A stretch of 33,938 nt of DNA from Phycisphaerae bacterium (GTDB lineage Bacteria; Planctomycetota; Phycisphaerae; UBA1845). Location: assembly GCA_029260035.1 (NCBI GenBank), contig JAJDEA010000182.1:1-33938 (forward strand). The letters are read 5' to 3'. The translations under genes and the position numbers were made by a program. The notes beneath the pieces were generated by a model that saw only the letters and a program-made list of their open reading frames with translations, ran no database searches and was not told where the DNA came from. This document shows positions 7,376-15,994 of this stretch, one piece after another. The stretch's first letter is position 1. Each line of letters begins with the position of its first letter.

Positions 7376-7840
7376 ATGTCGCCTGGACTTGTTTTAATTC
7401 TCGCAATTCCAATCATAATTGTTCTTGTCGTTTCCACCTTCGCTTTGATGGTCCATTGGGCTGGCTATCAATCGGTCTTGTTTGGCTTTTTCCTTCCTTT
7501 TGCCGTGGCCGTCGCAGTTTTCGCCCGCAAATGGTTGTGGCAAGGTATTTGTGCAAGCGGACATTTCTGTGGCGGTATTTTCCGCAACAAGGAACGAAGC
7601 GGTTATGCTCGACCGCTGTCAAAAACCTACCAGTCTCAAGAAAGGACGCGCCATATCCCAAGCGAGGTAAAACGTGACGTATGGCGGCGAGATAATGGGT
7701 GTTGCACGCAATGCGGATCCAATGAATTTCTTGAGTATGATCACATAGTTCCGTTTTCTAGAGGTGGAGCCAACACTGCCAGGAATATTCAAATGCTGTG
7801 TCAGCCCTGCAATAGGAGCAAGTCAGACAAGATTGAATAA
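7376..7840 (+). CDS. Membrane-anchored HNH endonuclease
   Basis: A 154-residue protein. Residues 4-26 and 33-50 are two hydrophobic segments, so the N-terminus is anchored in the membrane. Residues 98-154 form a complete HNH nuclease: CTQC (110-113) and LCQPC (141-145) as zinc pairs, the catalytic DH at 122-123 in EYDHIVPFSRGG, and N146 in CNRSK. HNH domains cut DNA. The ATG at 7376 is chosen because it gives a clean membrane signal; a TTG at 7358 also opens the frame, and neither has a strong ribosome site. It stands alone between the fic gene and a transposase stub. Confidence 0.78.
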   Translation: MSPGLVLILAIPIIIVLVVSTFALMVHWAGYQSVLFGFFLPFAVAVAVFARKWLWQGICASGHFCGGIFRNKERSGYARPLSKTYQSQERTRHIPSEVKRDVWRRDNGCCTQCGSNEFLEYDHIVPFSRGGANTARNIQMLCQPCNRSKSDKIE

Positions 7841-7980
7841 AATGATAATCCACCGAAAACGCAAATCGGAGATTGAACCAGCTGGATAGGGGTATATATC
7901 AAGAGGCAACTCGATAAGGTTTGTTGTGCCGAGTTGGAGCTTCCGGTGGGGAGAGTCATTAAACGAAGCCTTACAAATGA

Positions 7981-8118
7981 ACATTTCGATTGCAACCTTT
8001 CTTATGTTCCATCAACTACAGCCGAGTTCATTCGACAATTAAGACCGGCCCGGCTGTAGTGCTTGGCTTGGCAGATCATGTTTGGACGGTTGAAAAATTG
8101 CTTGGGCTATTCGATTGA
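7981..8118 (+). pseudogene. 3' remnant of an IS transposase
   Basis: The frame starting at 7981 reads through to a stop at 8116-8118 and encodes about 45 residues. Its end, GPAVVLGLADHVWTVEKLL then GLFD, aligns without gaps with the tail YNFxRxHxTxxxTPAMxAGLxDHVWxxEEL of a common IS-borne transposase family (IS1-like DDE). The NYSRVHS part fits the catalytic YN..R.H region. Upstream the frame is broken by stops and no terminal repeats are visible, so this is a decayed 3' end. The family alignment is from memory. The rest of the 440-base gap (7841-8280) holds no gene. Confidence 0.65.
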
Positions 8119-8149
8119 AACTTCACCAATATCGTCGATACACCTTACA

Positions 8150-8177
8150 TTGCGTCCAACGTGCATCGCCATATAAT
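8150..8177 (+). promoter_or_regulatory. Putative promoter of the sdh operon
   Basis: TTGCGT (8150-8155), a 16-base spacer and a perfect TATAAT (8172-8177) lie about 100 bases upstream of sdhC, only 30 bases after the transposase stub. The -10 is perfect, the -35 matches at three positions. Confidence 0.4.
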
Positions 8178-8280
8178 CGAAGTCAATCCGCTTGGCGCGG
8201 CAAGGTCAACGGCAGACCAATAAGGCGGGTGTTAGGCAAGTCCTCATCAGTCTCTACGAATGCGGGAGAAGAGTGTGGCA

Positions 8281-9033
8281 ATGCAGCAAGTAGGCTCACC
8301 AGCCAGTGGCGAGAAATATCATTTCCTCATTCGCAGGCTTCATTCGGCCACCGGACTCGTTCCCGTCGGCATTTTTCTTTGTATACATTTAGTCACGAAC
8401 GCAACAGTTCTACTCCCGGGTGACCCCGGCTATGAGTTTCAAAAATCAGTCGAACGAATCCACGCGCTTGGTCCATTGTTGGTTCCTGTAGAGATCATTG
8501 GGATTTTCGTGCCGTTGCTTTTCCACTCATTGCTCGGCGTACAGATTATCCTGACCGGCAAATCAAATGCTCAACAATATCGGTATGGCTCGAACATCCG
8601 CTATACCCTCCAGCGAACAACCGGGTTTATCGCATTCGCGTTTATTTTATACCACGTCTGGCAAGTGCACTGGTTTGGCAAACCTGTTGGCGGTGGACAA
8701 TTCAGTCTGCACGATGAAGCCGGGAATCCTGCGGGAGCAGCCACGACAGCCGCCGCAATCCAGGCGGCCTGGTGGATAGCGCCAATTTACGCGATCGGCG
8801 TGGTGTCAACGGTTTATCACTTAGCGAACGGAATCTGGACATCTTTGATTACATGGGGCATTACGATACGCCCGAAGTCGCAAAAAACGGCAGGTTATAT
8901 TTGTGCCGCATTCGGTGTCGTTTTGACTCTTATTGGGCTTGGCGCGCTGAGCGGTTTTCGCACTTTGTCAATTGATTCGGAAGATGTGCATACAAAAAAT
9001 ACGACGCACACCGTGTCTCGTCACGTTCCGTAA
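8281..9033 (+). CDS. sdhC: Succinate dehydrogenase cytochrome b subunit (b558 type)
   Basis: Membrane anchor of succinate:quinone oxidoreductase (complex II). It is a 250-residue protein with five hydrophobic segments and histidines in the expected helices for two hemes: RRLHSATG, CIHLVTN, LFHSLLG, LYHVWQVHW and VYHLANGIW. The length and layout fit the single-subunit, di-heme anchor of the Bacillus/Bacteroidetes/epsilon-proteobacterial type, so no SdhD is needed and none is present. ATG at 8281 has GGAGAA about ten bases upstream; an ATG seven codons earlier (8260) is also possible. It is the first gene of sdhC-sdhA-sdhB, 51 bases before sdhA. Confidence 0.92.
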   Translation: MQQVGSPASGEKYHFLIRRLHSATGLVPVGIFLCIHLVTNATVLLPGDPGYEFQKSVERIHALGPLLVPVEIIGIFVPLLFHSLLGVQIILTGKSNAQQYRYGSNIRYTLQRTTGFIAFAFILYHVWQVHWFGKPVGGGQFSLHDEAGNPAGAATTAAAIQAAWWIAPIYAIGVVSTVYHLANGIWTSLITWGITIRPKSQKTAGYICAAFGVVLTLIGLGALSGFRTLSIDSEDVHTKNTTHTVSRHVP

Positions 9034-9084
9034 GACGTGCATGGCTGAAGGTTTTGCTGATATTGCAGGGAATAAGGTTGCATC

Positions 9085-11067
9085 ATGGCTAAGCAACATG
9101 TAGTGGTTGTCGGTGGAGGGCTTGCGGGATTAGCCGCGACGATGAGGCTCGCGGAAGCGGGAGTGCATGTCTACCTCATCAGCATGGTGCCCGTCAAGCG
9201 GTCGCACAGTGTATGCGCTCAAGGCGGGATCAATTCCGTCAACAACTACACACGACAGCAGGGTGACAGCGAATGGCTGCATTTCGATGATACGGTCTAT
9301 GGTGGCGATTTTCTTCAACACCAACCTTTGGTCAAAGAAATGTGCGATTGGGCGCCGCGCGTCATCGACTTGCTGGACCGACTGGGCGTCACTTTCAACA
9401 GGACTCCCGAAGGGTTGCGGGACCAGCGTCGATTCGGCGGCACGATGTACAAGCGAACTGCCTTTGCCGGGGCCACTACGGGGCAACAACTCATTTATGC
9501 GCTGGATGAACAAGTCCGACGATGGGAAGCGGACGGGCTTGTCGAAAAATTTGAGTATTGGGATTTCCTGGGTCCCATTCTGGATGATTCCGGCCGGTGC
9601 AGAGGAGTCGTCGCCCAAGACATGTTCAGCATGGAGACTCGATCCTTCGCAGCCGACGCAGTCGTCTTAGCTACGGGCGGTTGTGGCTTGGTCTTCGGCA
9701 GAAGCACCATGTCGATGATTTGTACGGGCGGAGCTGCGGGTCGTGCCTACAAGGCGGGCGTCAAATACGGGAACGGCGAATTCGTCCAGGTTCATCCAAC
9801 AGCGATTCCGGGTACCGACAAGCTTCGTTTGATGAGCGAGAGCGCTCGCGGCGAAGGAGGCCGGGTCTGGGTGCCGAAAAAACCTCAAGACGATCGCGAC
9901 CCACGATCAATCCCAGCCAACGAGCGATATTACTTTTTGGAAGAACGGTATCCGAAATATGGCAATCTCGTGCCGAGGGACATTGCCACGCGCGAGATTT
10001 TTGACGTCTGCGTGAATATGGGCTTGAGCGTTGAACAGGATCAACTTTGCGCCTATCTCGACGTCACCGAACTGTCCCCTGAAACACAAAAGAAACTCGA
10101 TGGCATTCTCGAAATATACGAGAAATTTCAGGGAGCCGACCCTCGACAAGTTCCTATGAAAATCTTCCCGGCGGTTCATTACTCAATGGGCGGGCTTTGG
10201 GTCGATTACGAAAAAAATACGACCACTGGAGGCTTGGTGCTGGGGTCACAGCGTAACCAACAGTCAAACATCCCCGGCATTTTCGTCATCGGTGAGGCGG
10301 ACTATCAATACCATGGCGGAAACCGTCTCGGTGCAAACTCTCTGCTAAGCTGTATTTTCTCCGGCCTGATTGTCGCACCTTCGATCGAAAACATGCTTCA
10401 CTCGTTTTCTGCTGGCAATGCCGAAGATCAGCCGATTTCGCTCTTTGACGGCGCTGTGAAAGAGCATGAAGCGCACGCAGATCGCCTGATTAAGAACCAG
10501 GGATCGGAGAATCCATACCAGATTCATAAGGAGCTGGGCGATTCGATGACGCGAAACGTCACGGTTGTTCGCAATAATGACGACATCAAGTCGACGCTAG
10601 CGAAGATAGAAGAACTAAAGGACCGCTATCAGAACGTGGCCCTTTCCGATACAGGTGATTGGACTAACCAGAACTTGAGTTTCACCCGCGCTCTCGGCGA
10701 TATGATTATGATGGCGCGCGTTATCGCTCAAGGAGCACTGCAGCGTGACGAGTGTCGTGGTGCTCATTTCAAGCCGAATTTTCTCACACCGCCTATGGAT
10801 GCCGATGACCCCGCTGAGCTTCACAAGCAGGCGCAACGTTGGTGTAAGGCGTTCAAAGAAAAAAACGATCGTTGGTTGAAATCGACGATTGCTGAATTTA
10901 CGCCGGATGGTCCGAAGATGAGTTATGAGTCGGTGGATACGAGTCTCATTCCGCCCCGTCCCCGAACCTATGGCTTGAAGGGGGCGGAGATCATCGACGA
11001 GGTTTGGCGGGAAATGGGCGCGCAAGCCAAAACAGAGCAACAGGCGGGCGCTGGCACCGCAAACTAA
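9085..11067 (+). CDS. sdhA: Succinate dehydrogenase/fumarate reductase flavoprotein subunit
   Basis: Catalytic subunit that oxidises succinate to fumarate with covalently bound FAD. It has 660 residues, full length for the family. Seen: the Rossmann FAD site VVGGGLAGLAA at 8-18, the covalent-FAD histidine H41 in RSHSVCAQGGINS, HPTAIPG near 235, the active-site arginine in SARGEGGRVWV, and the conserved HYSMGGLWVD and GGNRLGANSLL of the C-terminal FAD contacts. AAGG sits about seven bases before the ATG. It lies between sdhC and sdhB, with only 19 bases to sdhB, as in one transcript. Confidence 0.97.
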   Translation: MAKQHVVVVGGGLAGLAATMRLAEAGVHVYLISMVPVKRSHSVCAQGGINSVNNYTRQQGDSEWLHFDDTVYGGDFLQHQPLVKEMCDWAPRVIDLLDRLGVTFNRTPEGLRDQRRFGGTMYKRTAFAGATTGQQLIYALDEQVRRWEADGLVEKFEYWDFLGPILDDSGRCRGVVAQDMFSMETRSFAADAVVLATGGCGLVFGRSTMSMICTGGAAGRAYKAGVKYGNGEFVQVHPTAIPGTDKLRLMSESARGEGGRVWVPKKPQDDRDPRSIPANERYYFLEERYPKYGNLVPRDIATREIFDVCVNMGLSVEQDQLCAYLDVTELSPETQKKLDGILEIYEKFQGADPRQVPMKIFPAVHYSMGGLWVDYEKNTTTGGLVLGSQRNQQSNIPGIFVIGEADYQYHGGNRLGANSLLSCIFSGLIVAPSIENMLHSFSAGNAEDQPISLFDGAVKEHEAHADRLIKNQGSENPYQIHKELGDSMTRNVTVVRNNDDIKSTLAKIEELKDRYQNVALSDTGDWTNQNLSFTRALGDMIMMARVIAQGALQRDECRGAHFKPNFLTPPMDADDPAELHKQAQRWCKAFKEKNDRWLKSTIAEFTPDGPKMSYESVDTSLIPPRPRTYGLKGAEIIDEVWREMGAQAKTEQQAGAGTAN

Positions 11068-11086
11068 TCGCAACAGGTAGATAAGT

Positions 11087-11845
11087 ATGGCGAAAACCAT
11101 TCCTGTAAAAATCAAACGGCAGGATACCCCTCACGACGGATCGCGCTGGGAAACCTTTGACGTCCCGTACGAATCGGGAATGAACGTCACTACGGTTTTG
11201 CAGAGGATCGCTGCCAATCCCATGACCGCAGAGCAACAATCGTCTACGCCGGTGGCTTATGACGCCTGCTGTTTGGAAGAAATTTGCGGAGCATGCACGA
11301 TGGTAATTAACGGCAGGGTGCGTCAAGCGTGCTCTGCCCTCGTGGACGACCTTCTTCAAGAACAGGCGGACTCTATCGAACTTCAACCTATGACGAAGTT
11401 CCCCGTTGTGCGCGATTTGGTTGTCAACCGACAACCGATGTTCAATTCGCTAAGCAAAGTAAAGGCCTGGGTGCGCGTCGACGGTTATCACGATATGGGA
11501 TCGGGGCCTCGCGTTTCAGAGGCTACACAGGAAGAAGCGTATCCACTTTCGCGCTGCATGACCTGCGGCTGTTGCGTGGAAGCATGCCCTCAATTCAACG
11601 ATCATTCTCCCTTCATTGGTCCCGCGGCGATTTCGCAAGCAATTCTCTTCAACAGTCACCCAACCGGCGCTGTCGATCGCGAAGATCGACTCGCCGTGCT
11701 TTCGGATGCGGGCGGTATCGCAGATTGCGGCAACAGCCAAAACTGCGTCAAGGTTTGCCCGAAAGAGATTCCCCTTACCGATTCAATCGCCAAGGCAGGT
11801 CGAGACACCACTTTATACAAGATTAGGCAGTGGTTCGGGCGATAA
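11087..11845 (+). CDS. sdhB: Succinate dehydrogenase iron-sulfur subunit
   Basis: Electron-transfer subunit of complex II, 252 residues. All three clusters can be placed: the [2Fe-2S] ligands in DACCLEEICGACT with a further Cys in VRQAC, the [4Fe-4S] motif CMTCGCCVEACP, and the [3Fe-4S] set CGNSQNCVKVCPKEIPL. Its spacing fits the Bacillus-type SdhB that pairs with a single membrane anchor. It closes the operon. No T-tailed hairpin follows; the next 200 bases hold repeat copy B. Confidence 0.96.
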   Translation: MAKTIPVKIKRQDTPHDGSRWETFDVPYESGMNVTTVLQRIAANPMTAEQQSSTPVAYDACCLEEICGACTMVINGRVRQACSALVDDLLQEQADSIELQPMTKFPVVRDLVVNRQPMFNSLSKVKAWVRVDGYHDMGSGPRVSEATQEEAYPLSRCMTCGCCVEACPQFNDHSPFIGPAAISQAILFNSHPTGAVDREDRLAVLSDAGGIADCGNSQNCVKVCPKEIPLTDSIAKAGRDTTLYKIRQWFGR

Positions 11846-11890
11846 TCGATCACAAAACCCTATACCATCTAGTGAACGCAGACGATGTAA

Positions 11891-11994
11891 TAGAGCAAGC
11901 TCTATGCTACTGCAGCGTTCGAAAGCACGATTATACTCGTGTATGTGAGCAATACGCCGCTACGTTAGACCAATCGCGGTTCTAAGCGCAACGG
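11891..11994 (-). repeat. 100-bp dispersed repeat, copy B
   Basis: Starts with TAGAGCAAGCTCTATGCTAC and keeps the GCGTTCGAA-GCACGA block, then diverges more than copies A and C while still sharing a CGCCGCTA-like segment. It fills most of the 203-base gap between sdhB and the transglutaminase-like gene. Confidence 0.65.
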
Positions 11995-12037
11995 AGCAAT
12001 GGTTGCGCCTTGCGTTTTTGTAGAAAGTTAAGCACCC

Positions 12038-12041
12038 GGAG
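12038..12041 (+). promoter_or_regulatory. Ribosome site fixing the start of the transglutaminase-like gene
   Basis: GGAG lies seven bases before the ATG at 12049. The frame is open from a TTG at 12010, but only the ATG has a ribosome site and gives a proper signal peptide. Confidence 0.6.
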
Positions 12042-12048
12042 TGTTTCG

Positions 12049-13599
12049 ATGGAATTGTGTCGCCAATCGTTTCGTTTCTTTGCGATTCTCATCTCGATGA
12101 GCATCTTCGCTCCCTCGTTCGCAAATGCTGGCGAAGCGCCGATTGATGTCAAGAGTCCGCCGCAAGGACGATTTATTGACGAATGGGCGGAAGTTTACAT
12201 CGCTGGCAAGAAAACAGGCTATTCCCACTCGTCATTCACCCGAAAAGGTGATCAGATTCGCACGGAATCCACGATGTTCGTCCAGATGGGCCGAGTCGAT
12301 CAGCCGGTCAAGATCGAAATCGTCCAGCATACGCTTGAGACGATCGACGGAAAACCTATTGGCTTTGGTTCGACCATGAATATGTCTACGGTGGAAATGA
12401 AAACCAAGGGTGTGATTGAGGAAGGCAAAGTCAATATCGTGTCATCTCAAATGGGGTTTGAGACGAAAATTTCACACGATTTTCCCGCGGACGCGATGAT
12501 GACGTGGGGCTTGTTTCGCGAGTCCATGCTTCGTGGGTTTGACCCCGGGACAACCTACGACTTGAAGGCCTATGCGCCCGAAATCAAGCAGGATGGCGCT
12601 GTTGTTGCAAGCACTACCGTTGGAAAATGGGAGACGTTTTCGGTTGGGGGAACAAAGAAAGAGGGTCACAGAGTGAATGTTTCGATGGACACGCTGATGG
12701 GTTCTATCGAGACGACATCATGGCTTGGGAAAAGCGGGCTACCCATGAAGGCTGAAGTCCCCGCTCCCGGCCTTGGTAATCTTGTGGTTCTATCAACGGA
12801 TCAGCGTACCGCGCTGGCGGATTTCCTGCCACCTGAGTTGTTCATGACGACAGTCGTGCCAGTAAAACGGCATATTGACCGCAAAGCTGCAAAACGGATT
12901 CGATACCGTCTGACTGCGAAGGCTGGATCGCCGCCATTAAAGGAGATGCTCACCACAAGTTCACAGAAGGTTAAGAAGCTCGCAGATGGATCGCAGGAAA
13001 TCACTGTGTCGAGACTTTCGCACCGAACGAAGGGAAAGCACACTCCAACGCTAGCCGACCGCGACGAATACCTTCATAGCAACATGCTGATTAACCTTGA
13101 TGATCCCGAGCTGATTAAGCTCGCCAAGAAAGCAGGCGGAGGCGTCACTGAGCCGTTCGCGCTGGGGGACAAGCTGCGAAGGTTCGTCACGGAATACATT
13201 GTTTCAAAGAATCTCAACATCGGCTTTGCCACCGCCAGCGAAGTATGCCGAACGCGTGAGGGGGATTGTAGCGAACATGGCATTCTCCTTGCGGCTCTCG
13301 GCCGCCTGAACGGCCTGCCATCTCGCGTCGCGGTTGGCCTTGCCTATGTGCCCATTTTCGGCAACCAGGAAGACATTTTCGGCTATCACATGTGGACACA
13401 GTTTTACATGGACGGTCGTTGGATCGACTTCGACGCCGCACTGCGGGAATCTGACTGTAGCCCGACCAGAATAACTTTCGCGACGTCATCGTTGAAGAAT
13501 ACGGGGCTTGCGGACCTAAGCCTTCCCCTGCTTTCTTTGATTGGTGGCGTGGAAATGAAGATTCTTGAGGTGGAAGAACTACCCATGTCTGACAAGTAG
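12049..13599 (+). CDS. Exported transglutaminase-like (cysteine protease fold) protein
   Basis: A 516-residue protein with a signal peptide ending SFANA before GEAPID. The last third holds a transglutaminase-like core: the nucleophile in TREGDCSEHGILLAALGR, the typical following LPSRVAVGLAY, the histidine in GYHMWTQFYMDGRW and the aspartate in IDFDAA, completing the Cys-His-Asp triad. Bacterial members act as proteases, amidases or cross-linkers; the substrate cannot be read from sequence. The N-terminal ~300 residues are beta-rich and not recognised. It is followed after 204 bases by a membrane-anchored coiled-coil protein on the same strand. Confidence 0.85.
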   Translation: MELCRQSFRFFAILISMSIFAPSFANAGEAPIDVKSPPQGRFIDEWAEVYIAGKKTGYSHSSFTRKGDQIRTESTMFVQMGRVDQPVKIEIVQHTLETIDGKPIGFGSTMNMSTVEMKTKGVIEEGKVNIVSSQMGFETKISHDFPADAMMTWGLFRESMLRGFDPGTTYDLKAYAPEIKQDGAVVASTTVGKWETFSVGGTKKEGHRVNVSMDTLMGSIETTSWLGKSGLPMKAEVPAPGLGNLVVLSTDQRTALADFLPPELFMTTVVPVKRHIDRKAAKRIRYRLTAKAGSPPLKEMLTTSSQKVKKLADGSQEITVSRLSHRTKGKHTPTLADRDEYLHSNMLINLDDPELIKLAKKAGGGVTEPFALGDKLRRFVTEYIVSKNLNIGFATASEVCRTREGDCSEHGILLAALGRLNGLPSRVAVGLAYVPIFGNQEDIFGYHMWTQFYMDGRWIDFDAALRESDCSPTRITFATSSLKNTGLADLSLPLLSLIGGVEMKILEVEELPMSDK

Positions 13600-13790
13600 G
13601 CAAGTCTCGCCAAGCCTGGAGGCCTGTAAACGCCAGCTCATGGGTTCGCCTCCCACTTTTCACACATCCCGTTTACCTCTACAATTCAACATCTTAGAAT
13701 GGGGCAAGTGTTCTGCTTGGGGTCGCCAACCTCAGGCATGCGATCCGGGCGTTTCGTGGTTTCAGGCAGTGCAATCCACGATCCGCTAGA

Positions 13791-13797
13791 AAAGGGG
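13791..13797 (+). promoter_or_regulatory. Strong ribosome site before a GTG start
   Basis: AAAGGGG lies six bases before the GTG at 13804. It decides the start of the coiled-coil gene, whose frame is open from an ATG at 13699 that would place 35 unrelated residues before the membrane segment. Confidence 0.6.
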
Positions 13798-13803
13798 CCT
13801 AGA

Positions 13804-15669
13804 GTGAATCAAACATCCCGTGTCGCGGCCGGTGCCGTGTTAGCGTTCGTTCTCTTGGCCGGGGGCTGGCTCATGCTGCCCTCAATGCAAGGCGCGCAAC
13901 ACACCGCCAATAGTGAAGCGGCCATACACATCGAACGTGGGCGACGCCTACTCCACCAGTACAGTATCGAGCTTGACCACAATAATGGCCTGTTGAACCA
14001 GATGGGTGAGTCAGGCGTTGACGTCGATCTTGAGGACCTGGACGACCTTCTCGATGACGAAGATTTTGCAGATGGTTATCAGGAAGATCACGCCGCCCTC
14101 TGGGCGAGTTATCAGCCTACCGACTGGCAAAGCTCTCCCCCAAGAGTTGTTCGAAGTGCAAACTACGGCAGTATGGCGAGCCAGATTCGGCAAGGTATTG
14201 GCACACAAGACCAGTTGCTGGACGAAAACGACGCGTTGTTGAATGAAGCGCTAAAGGAAATCAATGAGGCGCTTGCGGTTTCTGTTGGAGATGCAAGCAG
14301 CCGGAATCATTCAGAAGCAAACAGGCTGAAGGGTATTATTCTGGCTCAAAAAGGCGAGCGCGAAGCACTCATGGCGCAGATCAAACGGTCGGAAGCTGAG
14401 GAATATCGACAGCGCCTACTCGATCTCGCATCGCGAGCACGGGTTGTCGCTGCGGCACAAAACAAGGTGTCCGACAGTGGGATTGAACAGGAAATCGAGA
14501 CGCTTTCAGGCCATGTTGCAGAGCTGGAAAGCGCGTTGACGAATGATCAAAAAGAGCTTTCCTCGCTGGACACTAAGATCAGTGAGCTTGAGGCTCAAAT
14601 AGCGAAGTTTCAGCAACAAGCAGACCATGCGAGTTCCAAACTGTTGGAACTCAGAAACATGGGCATCGATTTTCACAATCCCGACGGCCCGGAAGTTTTT
14701 CGTGCCAAATACCTCGAGCTTTCGACTCAGTTTCGCAAAGCAGATCGCCAACTAGCCTCGCTTGTAGCCGGTGATTTCACGAACGCGCATTTAGAGGCTG
14801 GCGATGATGTTCTTTCTGGGAAATTCGTCGAAGATGGATCGGATGGCGATCCTTCCTTTGATCGCGGCGTCGAGTCGTATCGAGCGGAGCGCCGCGTTTT
14901 GGCCGACCGCGTTGCGAATCTCAAGGAAGCGGTGGTCGATGCGCGAAGTGATGTCGCCAGACTTGAAGGAATGCGATCGCGCTTTGAGAAAGACCAGGCA
15001 GAAGCCGAAAAAATGTTGGCAGAAGCGACCGCTGACGCAGCCGAGGCATTTGATGAGTTAAGTCGGGTTGAATCCGAAGCAGAGGCCTTTGAGGAAACTG
15101 CGACGGAGCTTCTGTCGCAATCTGCCTCGTCATTGAAATCAGCCGCTGGTTACGCCAAGCAATGGGTTTCGGATGCGAGAAGCCGAGTGCAGGGCGTCTC
15201 GTCCGAAGCGAAGGATCGGTCGGCCTATGAATCGCGTCTTTCTGACGATTGGCTTGGCGGTTATATAAGTGCGCAGGAAGCAGATGCCCATATCCAACTT
15301 GCCTGGATTTACTTCGCTCAATATCGTGGCGACTTAGCCTCTGCGGATGTTTTGAATGGTGTTGTTGAGCACCTCCACATGAAAGAGGCAGACCCAAAGG
15401 ACTACGAAGAAAGCGCCGGTTTGGCTCGCGAGTCAGCGGTTTCCGAAATCAATCAAGCGATGGCTATTCTGGAAAAGGCTCATCGTGACACCGGTCGGCA
15501 CTGGACGCTTGTTGCTCAACAGGCGACAGCTTCTGACCTGTTGCTTCTTCTGGACTACGAGAATTACAAGCAGGACACAATCGCCGCCTATCGAAACGCC
15601 ACGAAGGGCCGCGAAGACAAGGCCTTCGTGCGGGCCTTCACCGATAGACTAAGTCATCTCGAAAACTAA
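13804..15669 (+). CDS. Membrane-anchored coiled-coil protein, unknown function
   Basis: A 621-residue protein starting at GTG. Residues ~8-28 (AGAVLAFVLLAGGWLML) form one membrane segment or signal anchor. An acidic run with repeated D/E (DVDLEDLDDLLDDEDF) lies near 70-90. Residues ~180-290 and ~385-500 have heptad-like Leu/Ala-Glu patterns typical of long coiled coils. The last ~100 residues look like TPR-type helices (DAHIQLAWIYFAQYRGDLASADV). No enzyme motif was seen. A structural or scaffolding role outside the inner membrane is only a guess. It follows the transglutaminase-like gene at 204 bases, with its own strong ribosome site. Confidence 0.7.
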   Translation: MNQTSRVAAGAVLAFVLLAGGWLMLPSMQGAQHTANSEAAIHIERGRRLLHQYSIELDHNNGLLNQMGESGVDVDLEDLDDLLDDEDFADGYQEDHAALWASYQPTDWQSSPPRVVRSANYGSMASQIRQGIGTQDQLLDENDALLNEALKEINEALAVSVGDASSRNHSEANRLKGIILAQKGEREALMAQIKRSEAEEYRQRLLDLASRARVVAAAQNKVSDSGIEQEIETLSGHVAELESALTNDQKELSSLDTKISELEAQIAKFQQQADHASSKLLELRNMGIDFHNPDGPEVFRAKYLELSTQFRKADRQLASLVAGDFTNAHLEAGDDVLSGKFVEDGSDGDPSFDRGVESYRAERRVLADRVANLKEAVVDARSDVARLEGMRSRFEKDQAEAEKMLAEATADAAEAFDELSRVESEAEAFEETATELLSQSASSLKSAAGYAKQWVSDARSRVQGVSSEAKDRSAYESRLSDDWLGGYISAQEADAHIQLAWIYFAQYRGDLASADVLNGVVEHLHMKEADPKDYEESAGLARESAVSEINQAMAILEKAHRDTGRHWTLVAQQATASDLLLLLDYENYKQDTIAAYRNATKGREDKAFVRAFTDRLSHLEN

Positions 15670-15815
15670 CAGGATGCGGGGCACGGCGTTTTCGGTATTT
15701 GACCGAGAATTCCAGGCCCCCATTGTCGTTTGGGCGGACGAAATAGCCTGTCGCTTTATTTTTAGCATTTGCAGGCGAAAAGTTGTCGTAGATTGTAAGA
15801 CCATGACAACAATAG

Positions 15816-15844
15816 TTGACCTGTTATCGAACGACGGCGATAAT
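15816..15844 (+). promoter_or_regulatory. Putative promoter of the sigma factor gene
   Basis: TTGACC (15816-15821), a 17-base spacer and GATAAT (15839-15844): five of six matches in each box. It would start transcription about 150 bases before the sigma gene. The rest of the 325-base gap (15670-15994) holds nothing else recognisable. Confidence 0.55.
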
Positions 15845-15994
15845 AAGTATACGACGTGCAGCAATGTCGTCCTCCAACACGCAGCTAACTCGCGGGCGAA
15901 GAATTATCGCTAGCTTGAGGCTGTGCCTGCGGCGCAAAGCCGCCAGCAATATTGAGCTGATTAATTGCAGGGATACCTCCTGCGGGGTTTTACT

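Noticed and set aside
7332-8237. Integron cassette around the HNH gene, from GTTAGGC at 7332-7338 and 8231-8237 with GTCCAAC near 8154
   Set aside because: The flanking bases do not fold as a proper attC (inner L boxes do not pair), and GCCTAAC also occurs by chance inside genes at about 4108 and 28095. An attC covariance search would settle it.
9130-9618. 162-codon minus-strand frame within sdhA
   Set aside because: It lies wholly inside a strongly conserved gene and shows no features of its own.
8281-11845. Missing sdhD as a defect in the sdh operon
   Set aside because: The cytochrome subunit is of the single-anchor, di-heme type, which needs no SdhD.
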